A stretch of 64,000 nucleotides of DNA from Chrysomallon squamiferum (lineage: Eukaryota; Mollusca; Gastropoda; Neomphalida; Peltospiridae). Under the pieces are notes generated by a model. The model was not told the origin of the DNA and did not search any database. It worked only from the letters and a program-made list of their open reading frames with translations. The stretch spans positions 13,227,788 through 13,291,787 of the forward strand of contig CM022673.1 in NCBI GenBank assembly GCA_012295275.1. The letters run 5' to 3'. Position 1 is the stretch's first letter; each line of letters opens with the position of its first letter. Below are positions 1 to 12,026 of the stretch, in pieces. Both the position numbers and the translations under genes were made by a program.

Positions 1-191
1 TAAAAAATTAAAAAAAAGAAAAAGAAAAATGATGAAAAATATAAAATAAAATAAAAAATAAATTTTTTGATAAAATTATTGTAAAGGATAAAAACGATAA
101 TAACAATAAAATAATTTTTAGAAAGAAACTGTTAATAAATTTATAAACTGGGGATAAAAAATGATTTAGAAAGATGAATTTGATCAAATTA

Positions 192-196
<5 letters not shown>

Positions 197-242
<46 letters not shown>
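197..242. repeat. Poly(A) tract
   Basis: An uninterrupted run of 46 A within an AT-rich, otherwise featureless start of the window (1-290). It could be a retroelement tail, but no element body was recognised beside it. Confidence 0.9.
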
Positions 243-243
<1 letters not shown>

Positions 244-298
244 AAAGAAAAAGATTATTAATTAACTGTAAATAACATTGTACAAATGTGTCTGTCAG

Positions 299-793
299 TA
301 TGTGCTGTAGCAGTAGCAGTATTAGCAGTGCAGTAGTAGCTGGAGCAGTAGAGGTAGCAGCAGTACATGTAGCAGTACAGGTAACAGTAGTAGTAATAGT
401 AGGGGTAGCAGAATTAATAGAACTGATTGTAGAAATAATACTAATAGCAGCAGTAGTGTAGTAGAACTAGTAGAACTAAGTAGCATTTGTAATAATAAAA
501 TTATAGCACATTAGAACTAGATGAAAAAGGTAGTATGATATTAGTAGAAGTAACAGCATTAAAGCATTAGTATAATAGTTGTATTATACTGGTAGTAGTA
601 GCAGTTGTAGTAGTAACAGAAGCAGTGGACGTCAAAACAGTAGTAGCTGCAGCAGTTGTAGCAATACTAGAGGTTTAGTTGTAGTAGTAACAGAAGCAGT
701 AGAAGTCAAAACAGTAGCAGTAGTAATAGCGTAGTAGTAGTGGAAGAAATAATCTAGTAGCACTGGTAGCTGTAGTAGTAGTAGTGTAGAATA
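299..793. repeat. Degenerate AGT/AGC trinucleotide array
   Basis: About 500 bp of imperfect GTA/GCA triplets (AGT, AGC, AGA, AAC variants), too diverged to be a recent microsatellite. Inside it a segment beginning TTGTAGTAGTAACAGAAGCA occurs at 605 and again at 679, showing local duplication of about 74 bp. Stops interrupt the frames, so it is not coding. Confidence 0.8.
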
Positions 794-1729
794 CATAGGT
801 TCAAAGATGAATATAACATGGGCACAAATTTTTAACTGTTTTTTTTATTAATTTAAACACTTTTTTTTTTTTGAAAATTACTCTTTAAAACATTTAAATT
901 TTTAATATTTTAATTCTATTTATCGTAAAAACATGATGCTGGAAGGACAGACGTGTGTAAATTTCTAGAAAAACAGCAGCAGCAACAACAACACTGAGCG
1001 ACGAAGAAAGCGGCAGATGATTTTCTGCGACAGGATATTAACAAACACCCCGTGGCAGTCCTCTTGGGGTTAAAACCGAGCAACCTCCGTATCACCAAGG
1101 TGATTAAGAAAGCTAATTTCCCGGCCCCAGACAATTTTCAAAAAGGAATTTTTACAAATGTCACCCACTGATTGTGTCCATTCTGCCAGTTTGTTAGATT
1201 TTTTAAAACTATTTTTGGTTTCTTTTGTCAACTTGTTTTTCTCGTTCGAGTTAAATAAGAAAAAAATATAGATGGCTAGAAAAATCCAGGATAAAGGAAA
1301 GGAAATTGTGATAATTCTAAAAAAATAATAATAAAAAAAATAAATAAAATATCAATATTATTTTTTTTTTTAATAATAAAAATAAATAAATAAATAAAGT
1401 CTTTAAAAAATAAAAAGTGAAATAAACACTGCAAAAATAATAAATGAAAACAAAATACAAGTTAACAATAATAAAAAATACAAAATAAGAAACTGAAATG
1501 AAGCAGACAAAAAGCAGTTTCTATAAAACCAACAATACTTATTGTTTCAGTTAAATATTGCATTAATAAAAAGTCATTAGATTTTTACTATCTATACATA
1601 TATTTTATAATAAAACACGATTTTGTAATTACAACAATAAAGATTAGAATCATATTTCCTGGTACACTTTTTACTTTCAGACAAGACATCACAGATCAAA
1701 ATCTTTAATACACCAACATCGTGCTCTGG
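794..1729. other. AT-rich non-coding sequence, no gene seen
   Basis: Mostly A/T runs. A less AT-rich patch at about 940-1140 carries one copy of the dispersed 15-mer GTGGCAGTCCTCTTG (1052). A 72-codon minus-strand frame here includes a cysteine run from CAG/CAA repeats and has no recognisable domain. Confidence 0.6.
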
Positions 1730-1790
1730 CTGGATTGGGAAACAGCTGAAAGGGACACCAATAAGGATTGACCCTGCAGTCACAAGCTTG
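1730..1790 (-). mobile_element. tRNA-derived SINE remnant
   Basis: On the minus strand, CTGCAGGGTCAATCCTT (a degenerate Pol III box B context) is followed about 25 nt later by TTTCCCAATCCAGCC. The same two-part arrangement recurs at 15.0, 18.4-18.9, 22.4 and 25.7 kb. The left (box A) half and the tail cannot be delimited. Confidence 0.55.
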
Positions 1791-2769
1791 CTGAGTCTAC
1801 ACTACTTTTGGATTGAGGCCTGTAACTAAGCATGTTATAAAACTATATATGTTCTAGGTTAACACCAGCAGAAGAAAAAAAATCAGTAAAAAAATAAAAT
1901 GTAATTTTTTTTTCTTTTTTAAATTTAAAAAAAATTACCCTCATTTGAAATTGCAAACTTACATTCTCAAAGTTCATTTTATATTTTTTTTTTTAAAATA
2001 CAATTTTTTTTTTTTTTTAAAACTATCCAAGAAATATGACAGGTGACCCCAAAAACCATTTCCTGCCAAAAGTGTGGAACAAGGCAAGCTAACAAATGTC
2101 GTAATGGCATGACGCAAAGTTTTCAATATGGAAGTAATTTACAGACTCGCCAGGATAATGTGAACTCAGTGCATGCAACAATTACACGTGAAACTTGTAA
2201 CATCTTCGAATTAATGTCTAAGCCAAATATCTTTACAATTTTTAAAACTTTTTTACTATCTTTTTTTCTTTTTTTTTCTGTTTTTTTGTGGGAGTTTAGG
2301 CATACTGGAATGAAAATTGTTTTTTAAAAGGAGAAAGCACTTGATCTATTGAATCATCAATTTACTTTCGTTTCATACTTGACAGTTTTTACTTGCAACC
2401 CTAAAAATTTGAGATCAGGACATACAAGTGTATTGACTTAAAAATCAGTTCTTGTCGTTCAAACGTTTTTAGTAAAATTGAGCAGGTTACAGTCAAAGAG
2501 TACAAATTTTATTTTTTTATTTTTTATTTTGGAGGGGCAGGATAGGGATCCTTTTATAACTTTAGTTTCAAAAAAATAAGAACAAATTTTGATTATAGAC
2601 TAAAATATTCTACTATTTAATTTCAGATACCAAGTGTAATGATCATAGTAAAACTAAATAACAGTAACAAAAAAATTAACAGTAATGATAAAGATGAATA
2701 TAATAATACTAATACTGATGGCAAAGAATTGCAACAACAACAATAATAAATATGTATGACTGTACATAC

Positions 2770-2800
<31 letters not shown>

Positions 2801-2945
2801 AATATGTATGATTTGTTTATATGTACATATATACATGTTTGTGTCTGTATATATAAATATGTGTGTGTGTGTGTATGCATGTATCTGTAAGAAGGTAAGT
2901 ACGTCTGTATGTGTTTACAAGCATGTAAAGGTATGAGATGAGTGA
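1791..2945. other. AT-rich non-coding sequence with TA and ACAT microsatellites
   Basis: Poly-T/poly-A rich. A (ATAC)/(TA) run at about 2764-2802 and a TGTG run at 2861-2874 produce low-complexity open frames on the minus strand. No gene recognised. Confidence 0.6.
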
Positions 2946-3260
2946 CTGTACGGCAGACTCTCTCACACTAAGCCCACCACTAACACGAGACAATTACGCT
3001 GAACAGAAGTGTCATACATGGCCCTCGGCTCAGTTCGCATCTATTTATCGAGCAGCAGGAACTGACCACTGTTGTTTTCAATATTCCCCATTTGCCAGCT
3101 TCTGAGACAACAGCCGCAGATAACAGTGTAATGGCAGTTGGGCTCAAATCTGGCACCGGATGAAGAGTGGAAATGCAAGGAAAGTACTCCATTTAGAGGT
3201 CTTTTTAATGGCATCCATCGCGGAAGGAAACTGTTAAGAATGTAATCCTGACTACAATTC
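2946..3260. promoter_or_regulatory. Candidate conserved non-coding element
   Basis: About 300 bp of non-repetitive, more balanced sequence standing out from homopolymer-rich flanks. A 70-codon minus-strand frame (2980-3192) crosses it but resembles no protein known to me. Conservation is assumed from composition only. Confidence 0.25.
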
Positions 3261-3825
3261 CTCTAAGTTCACTAGTGATATTGCTAATTAGACTGAGAGA
3301 TGGAAGTCTCTTCAACTCTAAAGTTGCATGGTGATCTGGAGTCTAAGCAGAATTTTTTTTTTTTAAATTGTAAAAAAAAATTTCTTTCATGATTGCAGAA
3401 GAAGAGGTAAAAAAAAAATAGATGGGGGGGGGAAGGAGAATTAGAGATGAGGGAAGGAGGAGAACGAAGACAAGAAGAAGAGGAAGTGAAAAAACCCTCC
3501 TCGTGTTTTGTCAAATTTTAATAATAAAAAAATTACTTTAAAAAAAAAATTAAAAAAAAATTAAAAATCTGTGCATACTGACAGTCACCTTATTAGTTTT
3601 GTAAAAGACAATCAAGAACAGTTATTTTTGTCAATAGAAACAAAAGACAGTAATTACAGCTGACAAAATGATGATTTACATAGTGTTTGTATCTTTTAAA
3701 AAAAAAGTAGTGGTTTTTTTTTGCTGATACAGTTCTTCATGCATAAATTATTATTAAAATAAAATAGTCAAAAACAATAAACAAAAACAGAAACTGAAAG
3801 ATTTGGAAGATGTCATACAGTAGAA
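3261..3825. other. AT-rich non-coding sequence
   Basis: Purine-rich stretch at 3380-3500 (GGGGGGGGAAGGAGAA-like) followed by A/T-rich sequence. No gene seen. Confidence 0.5.
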
Positions 3826-4262
3826 TGAACCTTGCATTGTTAAATACTGAAGTTAGGTTTTTAAAAAAAACGGCAGTTCTTCCTTACAGTTTGCACTATG
3901 CATTGTTAAATATCAGTTATGTGTCAAAGAATCACAGTGTACCATAATTTATTAAATATTACAGATATGTTTCAAAAAGTGGCAGATCTCCCGTAGAGTT
4001 TACATCATGCATTGTTATTAAGTGTTCAAGTTGTAGTGGAGAGAAACGGCAGACCCCCTACTTGTATGAAAATATGTATCATGCAGTGTTAAATATTCAA
4101 CTTATGTTTTAAAAAGTGGCATTCCTCCTTAACTAGTCTGTACCATGTATTATTAAGTAACAAGTTAAGTATGAAAGACGTGGGCGTTCTTCTAAGCTGT
4201 CTGTATCATGCATTGTTGAATATCCAAGCTATGTTTGACAGGAGTGGCAGTCCTCCCGTCAG
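3826..4262. repeat. Diverged minisatellite, unit about 63 bp, seven copies
   Basis: The anchor GCATTGTTAAATA (with variants) recurs at 3834, 3900, about 3949, 4009, 4083, 4147 and 4210. Each unit also carries a GTGGCAGTTCTCCC-like block and an ATGTTT-like block. Unit length varies from 49 to 74 bp and copies are strongly diverged, so the array is old. The last unit contains GTGGCAGTCCTCCC, close to the dispersed 15-mer at 1052, 5043 and 7083. Confidence 0.8.
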
Positions 4263-7200
4263 TCATCAGTCAGCGAATGTTTTAAGTATCATCCAAGCTA
4301 GTAGTATCATGTGACTTGTGTACCTGCCCGTGTCATTTCATGTTCACAGAGCAACCATCAATAACACTCTAAGTAAATGTACAGATAGCAGCTTTCCAAA
4401 TACAGTGTAATCAGACTGTATGTAAGTGTCGTGGGTTAATAGAAATGTCTGAACAAATTGTTGTATACACACAGCATGTGAATTTGTCTCAACTCAGGCG
4501 TGGCAAAACATGTGGACATAAATAAAACAAACCCGATTCATTTTGTCACAGGTTGTTTAATCATTCTAAAACAAACTATCTGTCACACGGTTTTCTCTTC
4601 CCCCCCCACAAAAAAAGATGTAATATGAAGAAATTAGAATGGGAAATCAAGTAATGAATTTCACCACGAATATGTGTTCTTAAGCACTAGTATTTTGAAG
4701 ATATTGATACAGCTATTAACCTGTGTGTGTGTGAGTGTGTGTATATAATAAATAATATTTTTAGCTAATACAAAAAGATTAACACTGTTTTGTTTAAGAA
4801 CATTAAATATATTCTCTTACACATGACAATTATACTAATTCAGACTCAGATGCCCAGACAGCAATCGATGGACACAAATATAGATTTCATTAATTAATGA
4901 CAATAATTATTTTCTCTGTTTGTTCATCTGCATGTGTAGAACATTTGTTTTTTTTTGTTTTTACAAGAAAAACAAGAGTTATAATTACGAGAGGGAATGG
5001 AACCATCTGATGACATTTTGTGTAGAAATGTGACAGGAAATTGTGGCAGTCCTCTTGAGACTAGAATCAAAGATTTTCTTCTTCTTCCTCATCTTCTCTA
5101 CAGCAGTAATTAGTGAGCTCGCCCAGTGATGTGTGGTAGATTACAGGATCATTTCTCTAAGCCAAATACACACTGGGCTGTTTCCCAGTCAAACCAGAAT
5201 GATGTGATAGGTAAAAGTGTAAATTTTCATTCTATATAAAAGAGTCCTAGTAGCTATTTGCTAATACAAGATCAATAAATGATGGCAATGTATTTCTTTT
5301 TTTCAATATCATTAATTTGTATTTATTATTATGTGTTAGGAAATCAATAAATTAATAGATATTTACTTTATTTTTAATTTTTAATGATATAAGAACTAAT
5401 ATGACAGAATAAACTGAGTATTTCCTTTTGTGGTTAATTGGACTAAATGTAATAATTGGCATCAGGAACATTCAAACAGCAAAGGATATTTTGTTTACAT
5501 GCACCATCCCATAAACCTGAAAGATTATACAACAAACAGTGGAACCTTCCCATAAACAGAAAGAAAATATGCTTATTGGTTATGTTCATTTATCAATGAA
5601 AGTTATTTGAAAATTAAGTGCATCATACTATTAAGTGAGAGACTCACACGTCTACAAAAAGCAATATGTTTTAAAATCACACTGCATTTCCTGATTTATC
5701 AAACTGAATTCAAACAGCACACAAATGTCAAAAAGCATTTAAAATCTGTCAAATCTTCCAGACATTAGTTTAAAGTTAAATTAATTGATTTTGTCATTCA
5801 CATATTCTTCTGTTGCCCAATTTTATTACTTTCTTTCCAAGCTAAAAAGTTTATTTAGTTATTCAAACTGTATTCATGCATAACAATTCTGAATATTTAA
5901 AACAACCCCAAAAAAAAAAAAAAAAAAAATGGAAACGACGGGAAAAAAAAAAAGGAAGCTTCTCCATGTTGCGACAACCTGACTCATATCGTGTTTTCCT
6001 GAGTCACTGATTTAAAACTAAAAAGGTTTTAGTGTTTTTGATTGCAGAAGCTTGTCTCCAGAAAGATCTGTGATGAAACCAGAAGAGAGAAGTGAAAAAA
6101 AGGAGAGTTAATTTCATTTCATCATTAATAATGTAAAATGGCAATCGTGCTCGGAGTATGGCCATGTGTAAAGAACTCTCCCGTAATGAACAAACAAATT
6201 TAATTTTTAATCTTTTTTTGAAAAAAAAAAAAAAAAGAAGAAGAAGAAGAAGAAAAGATTCTCCTTGTGATTAGTTGTTGTTAATGATTGTCAGGAATGA
6301 CACTAGAATAAAAAAAAAAAAGTTAAATTATTTTTTTGTATTTTTTTTCAAAAATACATTGCGTTTTTGTTGTCGGATGTTAAAATACAAACTAATTGTT
6401 AATTACTGATTCTCTCAGGTATTTATATCTCGTTTTCAGTCGAGATCTACTCAACCATATGTGTTAAGTTCTTTTCCTCCCTCACTGTTTGTCTGTCTGT
6501 CTGTCTCTCTCTTTCTCTCACTCTGTCTGTTTCTTGTACTTAGCTGACTAGCCAGAATCCTAAATCTTGTACCAAGTTTCAGTCTGGTTCATGAACAATT
6601 TTTATTCATCGTTATCTCCTTTTACAGACAGACAGACAACAGACATTTTGGCAAATGTATTTTTTTATATATTTTTAGCTGAATTTTATGTAAACAAATC
6701 TGTCTGAAATTTTCATTAATTACTCCACTGGTGTTATTCGCCAGAATATCCACTGTTTTTCTTTGATACATCGTTAGACTCAGGTGGTAAAGGTGTGGTA
6801 TCAATTTCACAGGTAATTGTATTAATCTGAACATCCAGGTGAATCAAAACCAGAGAAGATACAAACTTCCACTTCCATCACAAACAGATGTGGCTGGAAA
6901 AGCTTTTATTCCGAAAGTAATATATTTGTCTGAAGCACATTGTCAAACGAACATTTATGTCTGAAAGCTGACGGCAGACGCTCTGAAACTTAATTAGCAA
7001 TTTATTTTTAGTGCACCTGAGAGAGAATTTATGAGCTTTTGATGTCCATTAATTACAGGTAAAAAGTGCTGACCACAGTACAGTGGCAGTCCTCTTGAAC
7101 AAAGGTAAATGGGTGGAGCATTACCTCTCTACACGTTTTATGACAGAGATTTTATTTACAGTGGTCATTTTGACTGACCACTGGCCACTAGTGTCCATAG

Positions 7201-7440
7201 GAAAAGGGAGATGAAAGGTATTTGTGAATTACTCCAACAGATGTTTGAGATTTAATAATACTGCTCATACTGAAATCTGTTGCCTCATTCTATGGTTACT
7301 GTTACTGATCAGCAAAATAAAAATGGTCAACTACACCTTCCCATTGATGTAACTGATATATTGTGCGTTTTTGTTAACTGGCTAAAAGTCATTGAATGGA
7401 ATAGGAAAATAAATGTTTTGAGTTCAGATATCTAATAATC
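4263..7440. other. Non-coding sequence, no gene seen
   Basis: AT-rich sequence with scattered homopolymers, poly(A) at about 5910-5928 and a GAA run near 6236-6255. Copies of GTGGCAGTCCTCTTG lie at 5043 and 7083. A SINE-like TTTCCCAGTCAAACCAG stands at about 5189. A short-sequence patch at 7140-7200 has repeated GACCACTGG words. The open frames here are short and unrecognisable. Confidence 0.5.
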
Positions 7441-7446
7441 ATAATC

Positions 7447-7447
<1 letters not shown>

Positions 7448-7486
<39 letters not shown>
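7448..7486. repeat. (AAT)n microsatellite
   Basis: About 13 clean AAT triplets. Confidence 0.9.
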
Positions 7487-7487
<1 letters not shown>

Positions 7488-8159
7488 CTAATAGAAATAA
7501 TTATAACGGCAACAATAATAACTATAATAATAAAAAAAACTATAATTTTTTTTTAGTTTTAAGAACAAATGGTTAGCACTAAGCTGACATTACACAGCTG
7601 AGTCTTGTAAGAACATGATAATAAAATAAAGGTCAAACATTTTATTTTATCTTTTATCATCAGCCCAAAACTCAGACATACACAAAAAATAAAATAAACA
7701 AATTAAAATTGCTGTTTTTTTTTTTGCTTTTTTTTCTGTTGTTAACAGTATGTTAAACAGAATACATCTGGTAATCTTGACATACACAAATTTGTACATT
7801 TTTATTTTTTTATTTTATTTTATTTTTTTTTTAAATTTTAATGACACCTTTGAGTAATTTGCTGAAGTCAGATACTGGAGGTCAAATATCTATTTCATGA
7901 CCATATGTGGCAAAACCTTTTATTTTTTTTATTATTATTTTTTTAATTCCACATTTTTCATATTTGCAGTTTATCTTTAAAGATTGTGTGGTTAGACTAT
8001 TCATTTGAGGTTTGAATTATAACAGTGTCATCCTCAATGTAAACTCTGCATGATTTGCCATTCCAACTATTGCTCCAAGCTAAAAAAAAGCCATGATATG
8101 TGCCTTCCTACATGATGTATTTTTGTTGTCATTGCTATTTATTTATTTTTTATAAATTT

Positions 8160-8352
8160 TATATTATTGTTGTTGTTGGTTTTGTTATTATTATTATCAT
8201 CATTATCATTGTTACGATTATTATTATCATCAATATTATTTTTATTATTATTGTTATTATTTTTATTGTTACTGTTATTATTATTATCATCAAAATTATT
8301 GTTGTTGTTGATATTATTATTATTATTATTAGTGTTATTATTATTATTATTA
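8160..8352. repeat. Imperfect (ATT/GTT)n array
   Basis: Nearly 200 bp of ATT triplets with GTT, ATC and ATG interruptions. It generates overlapping fake open frames (poly-I, poly-L on plus; poly-N on minus), all low complexity. Confidence 0.9.
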
Positions 8353-8820
8353 TGTTTTTGATTCTTCCACTTTTTCATTCTTCAAAAACTTCACTCAGTT
8401 CTGTTTCAAAAAAAGAAAAAAAGAAAAGAAATCCTGCGTATTTTACACTAATATCATTTATCTTCTTTTCTTCTTCATTTTTTAATAACTTCACACCGTT
8501 TCCTTTTTGAAGAAGAAAAAAAATGGGTTCCAGGATATCATACTCTGTAATGCTTAAAACGATACATCATCTTCTTCATCTTTTTTTTTTTTTTTTCATA
8601 GCTGCACCCCACAAACACATCAATAATCTAATTTACCTTTGCCCACCTGTAATCTTCGTTGAAATGTAATTTACAATCACTCAGGTAATTAGCAGAAAAA
8701 CTACGTTCAACCCAAGAATCTCATCAATATTTTGTCAGCTGTAATTTAGTCAAATATCGAACATGTGGCTAAAACCCTCGCAGTGAGTTTGTTAATTCTC
8801 TAAGTAGCTATAAAGTAAAA

Positions 8821-8942
8821 TAAATTCTGTAGTATTTTTTCTCAAGTCAGTCAATTCCTTAAGTAGCTGCAAAAAACAAGTCATTAGCTGAAACTGAAAT
8901 TAGGTAAAATACCTGAAAGTGTAGCTAGTGGAAAATACCTGT
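8821..8942. repeat. Left copy of a 120-bp direct duplication
   Basis: This segment, from TAAATTCTGTAGTATTTTTT to GGAAAATACCTGT, matches 10998-11115 in the same orientation with moderate divergence. The two copies bracket the tandem arrays at 9.6-10.9 kb. Confidence 0.75.
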
Positions 8943-8959
8943 GTTGGTATATGTATGCA

Positions 8960-8967
8960 TGTCTGTC

Positions 8968-9005
<38 letters not shown>

Positions 9006-9019
9006 TGAATATCTCTCTC

Positions 9020-9060
<41 letters not shown>

Positions 9061-9090
9061 ATCTATATCTATATATATATCTATATCCTT
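8960..9090. repeat. TGTG/(TA)n/(CTAT)n compound microsatellite
   Basis: A (TA)n run at 8976-9001 is followed by CT and a (CTAT)n run at 9021-9060, then mixed CTATAT. Confidence 0.9.
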
Positions 9091-9597
9091 TGTATATAAT
9101 TAAATAAAAATATATCTGTAACAGTGATCAGGTATAAATAATGATATTGGAATGAATGTTCCCTTGCAGGTAATAAATATTGATTTGTGGGGGTGGGGGA
9201 AGTAGTGATGGGGTGAACAGGCTATATATAATTTTCTTAATGGAAACTCAGGGTGTGGCAAAGTGATTGGGTACACACACAATCAATAAACCAGTGAATA
9301 CCTGTGTCTTTTTATACAAATTTATTTTAATGGAAAATGTCTGACTTGGTTGCATAAAGGATGAAATATTTCAAATGAAATAATTTTTGCACGCTTCATT
9401 AAGTATGTGTTCGTTGGTGCATGATGGGACTGTTCTATATTTAGAACATATTTTTTGAATTTTGTTGTAGTTCTTTCTTCTTTTTTTTTTTTAACTTTGT
9501 TGTTTATTAAGGCTGTTATGATATTGTTTGAGAAAGTAAATAAATATTTACTTGTAAGCAAAATAAAATTCTTAATAACCAAAACAGCCTAATTAAC

Positions 9598-10495
9598 TCT
9601 GAATAATTTATAGACACCAGATGACCAGTGGGCACATGCAGAAGTCAGTGGGTTGGGGGGGGGGACAGAAACAAATCTTTGGACCCTAGCAGACCACTAA
9701 ATAATGTTATGCTATAAATGGGATGAGGTAAAAGATGCTATGAATAATTTACAGGACACTGAATGACCACTGGTTACAAACAGTAGCTGGGGGGTGGGTG
9801 ATATTTACTTTCTAACAAATTACTGGGAACTAGCTGACAATTAATGCTGTGGAGGGGGGGGTAAATCTGTGCATGAATACTTTATGTGAGACAGGATGAC
9901 CACTGGGTACATACAGTAGCTGGGGGAGGAGAAGAAGGTTACCAGCCAACAAAAACTGGACAGTAGCTGACCGCTACATAGGTTTTTTTTATACAAGTGA
10001 TGGGGGGGGGGTATGAATAATTTACAGGACTTTGGATGACCACTAGAGTAACTGGTGGAGGGGACAATACAATCTCTGCCTGTTCAAGGAAACATTTCTG
10101 GACCCTAGATGACCGCTAAATACATTTTATATGAAGAGTGGTGGGGGGGGCTTAGAAGAATATGAATAATTTATATGACTACTGGGTACAAACAGATGCT
10201 GGGGAAAGAAAAGTTACCTGAAGCAAATCACTGGATAACAGGCTGACCACTGCATAATTTTATACAGTGAGTGTGTGTGGGGAGCACAATATCTTCCTGT
10301 GCAAGCAAATTACTGGACATTGGTTGACCAGTACATAATTTGATGCTGTGAATGAGGTTTTGAATAATTTACAGGACACAGGATGACCACAAGATGAGGG
10401 AACTAGTCAATAACAGAACACAGATGACCACTAGTGTAACAGTGACTGAGAGTGGGGGATGGTCAGTGAACTATTTATAGAGCTGTGAGTGACCA
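9598..10495. repeat. Diverged tandem array with G-tracts, 140-bp dimeric unit
   Basis: GAATAATTTACAGGAC anchors recur at about 9601, 9742, 9874, 10015, 10164 and 10363. Within each unit a TGACCACTGG-like block is followed by AGTAGCTGGGG or another G-run, and a second related half (GACCACTAAATAAT then G-run) follows about 70 bp later. The monomer is therefore about 70 bp, with about 12 copies. Almost every monomer keeps a run of 4-10 G, which is striking in this AT-rich background. Confidence 0.8.
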
Positions 10496-10556
10496 ATACA
10501 TATAAACCTGTTATTCCACTGGATAACATGAAAACACATTCTGATCAAACTGTTAT

Positions 10557-10906
10557 TCTCTATTCTCTTGAGATTTCTAAAATCACTGAATATATTTTAT
10601 TCTCTTTGTGATTTCTAAAATCACTAAATATATTTTATTCTCTTTGAGATTTCTAAAATCACTAAATATATTTTATTCTTTTTGAGATTTCTAAAATCAC
10701 TAAATATATTTTATTCTCTTTGAGATTTCTAAAATCACTAAATATTTTTTTTTTTGTTTGAGATTTCTAAAAATCACTAAATATATTTTATTCTTTTTGA
10801 GATTTCTAAAAATCAGTATACATATTTTATTCTCTTTGAGATTTCTAAAATCACTATATATATTTTATATTCTTTGAGATTTCTAAAAATCACTAAATAT
10901 ATTTGT
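10557..10906. repeat. 38-bp minisatellite, about nine copies
   Basis: Unit approximately TTCTCTTTGAGATTTCTAAA followed by ATCACTAAATATATTTTA, recurring at 38-39 bp steps from 10570 to about 10878. Copies are much more uniform than in the neighbouring G-tract array, so this expansion is younger. Confidence 0.9.
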
Positions 10907-10997
10907 AATATTAATTGCCTTAATTTGTATTTTCCTGCAACTAACCCCATAAAATGAATTAAGTTACAAATATCCTGTGAAGAACTATAAAATAATT

Positions 10998-11115
10998 TAA
11001 ATTCTATAATACTTTTTCTTAGATAAGTCATTTCCTTAAGTACCTGCAGAATAAGTTATTAGTTGAACTGAAATTAGTTAAAATACCTGAAAGTGTTGCT
11101 ATGGAAAATACCTGT
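10998..11115. repeat. Right copy of a 120-bp direct duplication
   Basis: Matches 8821-8942 over its whole length (for example AAATACCTGAAAGTGTTGCT against AAATACCTGAAAGTGTAGCT). Confidence 0.75.
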
Positions 11116-11325
11116 ATAAATAATTAAAGTGTCTGTGATTACAAATAATCTCCAGTTAATACAAAATACAAGTTCATAAAAATAAAATTTAATTTTCAAT
11201 AAATAAACAATCAAACAAACAAACAAACAAACAAACAATAAACAAACAAACAAATTCAGTTTTGAATAAAACTCAAAAACTGATTTAACCACCATCATAA
11301 TTAAATGTAAAACCCCACAAAAAAC

Positions 11326-11862
11326 ATGGCTGCCACAGAAATTACAGATGTCATCTGCTCAATCATTTCAATCTACAGAAGTCATAGACATAATAACTAC
11401 CTTCACCCACCCAGTCTGCCTCCCCTCCAGCCCCTGTCTGGGTCAGTCCCTCATCCATTGTTTCTAGCAAAAATCAAAAAATCTCAGGAGAAAACAAAAA
11501 CTGCAGAAATAAATGAAAATATTCAACAAAAATTCTCTCACTTGAGGCGAAAAATAAATTTCATCTGGTTCGTTTTACAACTGTCGCAAGTATCAGGTGA
11601 GACAGTGGTTTGCATTTACAGGTGTGAATACAGGTACCAAGGAGGTGTGTTTTCACCTGAGGGTGGATGTTTGGTGAACAGTGCAGATGTTTTAATTGCA
11701 ACATGCATGCTGGGTTTTGCTTCCTTGTTTCCGAGTCTCTTGTTATTTTGCTTAATGTCAATTTGTGATGAAGTTTTCAGTGGCTTGTCTCTCTTTTATT
11801 ATTATTATTATTATTATTTCTTTTGCTGTTTTAAAATCTGTTTTCATTACCATTCATTTTGA
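11326..11862 (+). other. Longest open frame in the window (178 codons), probably not a gene
   Basis: The frame starts MAATEITDVI in a good context (AACATGG) and stays open for 537 bases. The first 140 codons are not low complexity, but they show no domain, signal peptide or family I recognise. The last 40 run into an ATT microsatellite (poly-Y). Codon use looks unselected. The underlying DNA at 11330-11720 is non-repetitive and carries a cluster of CAGGTG/CAGGTA words at 11590-11670, so a regulatory element is at least as likely. Confidence 0.15.
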
Positions 11863-11981
11863 ATGGGTTTCCTTTAATCTCTTATCAGAATATAATAAAA
11901 TAATTTCATAGTATTTACCTTCTAATTTTTAACATACCAAAGCTAGTTGCTTATCATGTTACTAATTGTAATTATTATTAT

Positions 11982-12026
11982 TAGTAGTAGTAGTAGTAGT
12001 AGCAGCAGCAGCAGCAGCAGCAGTAG
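11982..12026. repeat. (AGT)n(AGC)n microsatellite
   Basis: Clean AGT triplets followed by AGC triplets, then degenerate. Confidence 0.9.
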
